From NCBI GenBank assembly GCA_015207365.1, contig JADEXA010000026.1, positions 23,146 through 87,145 of the forward strand: a stretch of DNA of 64,000 bases, written 5' to 3'. The DNA is from Vacuolonema iberomarrocanum LEGE 07170 (GTDB taxonomy: Bacteria > Cyanobacteriota > Cyanobacteriia > Elainellales > Elainellaceae). Shown here in pieces: positions 62,325 to 64,000 of the stretch. Position 1 is the first letter of the stretch. The number at the start of each line of letters is the position of its first letter. Under the pieces are notes generated by a model that saw nothing but the letters and a program-made list of their open reading frames with translations, was not told the DNA's origin and searched no databases. The translations under genes were made by a program, and so were the position numbers.

Positions 62325-63965
62325 ATGCTGGAATCTCTGGGAGTTAAGTTGCTGGATTGGGGCATCTCACAAGCTGCCGATCTGTTGTTTGAGCAAACCC
62401 AAGCACAACTCAAACAACGGCTGAACAAAGACGATTTGCAAACGGCTATTGCTCTTGGCGTGAAGGCGGCAAAAGCGTATGAGCTGGAACTATTGGCCAA
62501 ATTAGATGACAAGCAACAGCGTCAGTTCAAGGAAGCTGTATTCAGCGATAGCGATGTGCAAGGGGAGTTGCAGCGACCCTTTCGCGATGAGGGAAAGCCT
62601 CGGATTGAATACCTGATAGCGGGCTTTCGCAAGGTAGCGGGGGCAACAGGGAAGCCGTTGGGCGAGAATGCTCTGAAGCCCTGGCTGGAAGCCTTTGCGG
62701 ATGCTTATTTTGAGCGAACCAGTGCCTTGCGTTTTGATCTGGCGAAGCAAGACTATTGCCGCCAACTCATCAACTACTACGACGAACTGCAATTTTTAGG
62801 TATTGATGATGTTGATCCCAATGAGGACTCAAAAGCAATCGAGTCAATTTTCGTGATGCCGGACGCAGTAGCAGAAAGACCACCAAATCAGGAAGGGATG
62901 AATTTTCTCGGAAGGCAAGCTTATTTCGACTGGCATGAAACCTATAGCTTTGAGGAAGAAGCGGCAGATCTAGGACGACAAAAAGCCCTAATTCAAGAGC
63001 AGAAACGCATCAATGAATCAGCAGAAAAGCAGTGGTCGGGAGCCAAAGTTTCAGCCTCAAATTTGCTGAATCAGCAGGGGAAAAGCAAACGGGTGCTGCT
63101 AGGAGCACCAGGATCTGGTAAAACAACGCTGATGAGCTACTTTACGGTGAAGTTGGCGAAGGAGGCGTTGCGGGAAGATGGCGAAACTCCCGTAGCAGGG
63201 GGGTGGGGCTTATCTGCGGGGACGTTGCCGATTTTGATTCGCATTCGAGATTTGGCGACCAAGTCAGATTTGACCGTGTTGGAATATGCTGCGCAATTTG
63301 CGAAGACGACCTTAGGATGCCAGCCATTGCCGGGAGGCTTTTTTGAGCGGTGGTTGCAGGAAGGGAAAGCGCTGATTTTGCTAGATGGGCTGGATGAAGT
63401 GGCGGAGGATGGGAAACGCCAGGACATTGCCAACAAGATCGACAACTTTTTGCGGCAGGAGCAATTTGCGCAGAACCCCGCGATCATCACTTCCCGGCCA
63501 GCGGGTTACTATCGCAGCTTTTTCAACACAACGGATTATCCCCACTACCTGCTGCAACCCTTTGATGATGGGCAGATTAAGAAATTCATTAGCAACTGGT
63601 ATGACCAGCGAGAGTCAAGTCAGGTCGAAGCGGATGGATGTAAGGAGAGTTTGCGAAAGGCGCTGGATGAGCAGGAGCGGATTAAGGCGCTCGCGAGAAA
63701 TCCACTATTGCTCACGGTCATTGCGCTAATTCATCGCTGGCGGGCAGAGTTACCGAGAGATCGGCATGAGCTGTATGACCGAGCAGTCAACACGCTAATT
63801 CGCACCTGGGATAAGAAACGAGAAATTACGAGCCATGAAGTGTTGCAATATCTGAAGCTGGATGACCTGCGGCCTGGACTTTGGACAAACCGGGTGAAAG
63901 AAGAGCAGGAAAGTGGTAGAGGATCTAAAACTCTACGCTCTACCACTCATGTCAGATCATCTTGA
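62325..63965 (+). CDS. NACHT-domain NTPase, C-terminally truncated
   Basis: STAND NTPase of 546 residues as read. N-terminal about 240 residues: a helical segment (LLDWGISQAADLLFEQTQAQ) and a region related to the cyanobacterial NACHT N-terminal part. Walker A is LLGAPGSGKTTLMSY and Walker B is ALILLDGLDEVAEDGK, followed by ITSRPAGY and PLLLTVIALIHRWR. After LQYLKLDDLR the usual helical continuation stops and about 25 atypical residues lead to a stop, next to an inverted repeat and a transposase-like start. The sensor C-terminus is therefore missing here. NACHT proteins of this kind include antiphage defence proteins. Confidence 0.8.
   Translation: MLESLGVKLLDWGISQAADLLFEQTQAQLKQRLNKDDLQTAIALGVKAAKAYELELLAKLDDKQQRQFKEAVFSDSDVQGELQRPFRDEGKPRIEYLIAGFRKVAGATGKPLGENALKPWLEAFADAYFERTSALRFDLAKQDYCRQLINYYDELQFLGIDDVDPNEDSKAIESIFVMPDAVAERPPNQEGMNFLGRQAYFDWHETYSFEEEAADLGRQKALIQEQKRINESAEKQWSGAKVSASNLLNQQGKSKRVLLGAPGSGKTTLMSYFTVKLAKEALREDGETPVAGGWGLSAGTLPILIRIRDLATKSDLTVLEYAAQFAKTTLGCQPLPGGFFERWLQEGKALILLDGLDEVAEDGKRQDIANKIDNFLRQEQFAQNPAIITSRPAGYYRSFFNTTDYPHYLLQPFDDGQIKKFISNWYDQRESSQVEADGCKESLRKALDEQERIKALARNPLLLTVIALIHRWRAELPRDRHELYDRAVNTLIRTWDKKREITSHEVLQYLKLDDLRPGLWTNRVKEEQESGRGSKTLRSTTHVRSS
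63911..63946. repeat. 10-bp inverted repeat at the NACHT gene break
   Basis: AGTGGTAGAG at 63911-63920 is inverted as CTCTACCACT at 63937-63946. It lies just before the transposase-like start codon and inside the aberrant 3' end of the NACHT frame, so it may be a subterminal repeat of the inserted element. Confidence 0.5.
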
Positions 63966-64000
63966 AACGCTGCGCCAATTTCGCCAAGCGATTTACGAAA
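63948..64000 (+). mobile_element. Possible transposase start, running off the window
   Basis: An ATG at 63948 begins MSDHLETLRQFRQAIYE and is open to the window end. The pattern resembles the start of some cyanobacterial DDE transposases. Only 17 codons are visible, so the call rests partly on its position at the point where the NACHT protein loses its normal sequence. Confidence 0.4.

Overview
The window is chromosomal DNA from a nitrogen-fixing cyanobacterium. GCGATCGC (HIP1) octamers are frequent throughout. The nif cluster contains the cyanobacterial set (nifB-fdxN-nifSU-nifHDK, a Mo-nitrogenase-associated gene, nifE/N-X-W, hesA, hesB, fdxH), and nifD, fdxN and nifH are uninterrupted. The gene order and the divergent nifP/nifB arrangement suggest a non-heterocystous, Leptolyngbya-like organism; this is inference, because no rRNA is present.

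Layout. 0.5-9.1 kb: a polysaccharide synthesis and export operon with two glycosyltransferase genes (one a tandem double enzyme), a Wzm/Wzt-type ABC exporter, a methyltransferase carrying the same C-terminal sugar-binding-like domain as the exporter ATPase, and a secreted clan-A glycosidase. 9.3-20.6 kb: a metal/efflux region with a DUF411 lipoprotein, a MerR regulator, a CopA-type ATPase, a 36-residue membrane peptide, a cupredoxin, a multicopper-oxidase remnant, a Na+/H+ antiporter and an RND pump with its adaptor. Three promoters here share a TTGACY-N19 layout typical of MerR control. 20.9-31.6 kb: accessory DNA with an IS701-type transposase, a potassium-channel cassette, a 1375-residue BTAD/NB-ARC/14xWD40 protein, an AlkZ-related protein, a decayed second copy of the glycosidase and tRNA-Pro(CGG).

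31.8-54.7 kb is the nif region. The minus-strand arm is cysE/nifP, an Asr1405-like gene, a 46-residue membrane peptide, nifV and nifT. The plus-strand arm is nifB, fdxN, nifS, nifU, nifH, nifD, nifK, nifZ, a His-rich Mo-nitrogenase-associated gene, a fused nifE-nifN gene, nifX, a DUF269 gene, a DUF683 gene, nifW, hesA, a small ORF, hesB, fdxH, flavodoxin and fdxB. Together they cover Fe-S supply (NifS/NifU), homocitrate (NifV), FeMo-co assembly (NifB, NifEN, NifX), the enzyme (NifHDK), maturation (NifZ, NifW, NifT) and electron donors (FdxH, flavodoxin, FdxN, FdxB). The divergent promoters of the two arms share three TGAGTAC boxes with almost the same spacing (72/114 and 73/115 bp), which looks like one duplicated regulatory module.

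54.8-64 kb: a methyltransferase, a molbindin (Mop) remnant, pheS, surE, an MBL-fold hydrolase, an MscS channel, a Phd/RelE toxin-antitoxin pair and a NACHT NTPase whose C-terminus is cut off next to what looks like the start of a transposase.

Small palindromic elements are scattered between genes in at least three families. One has two 89-bp copies, each flanked by an 8-bp direct repeat. One is a 92-bp element with terminal inverted repeats and a 5-bp target duplication inside the glycosidase pseudogene. The third is an ATATCAAATCCGGTT-bordered hairpin family with about eight members.
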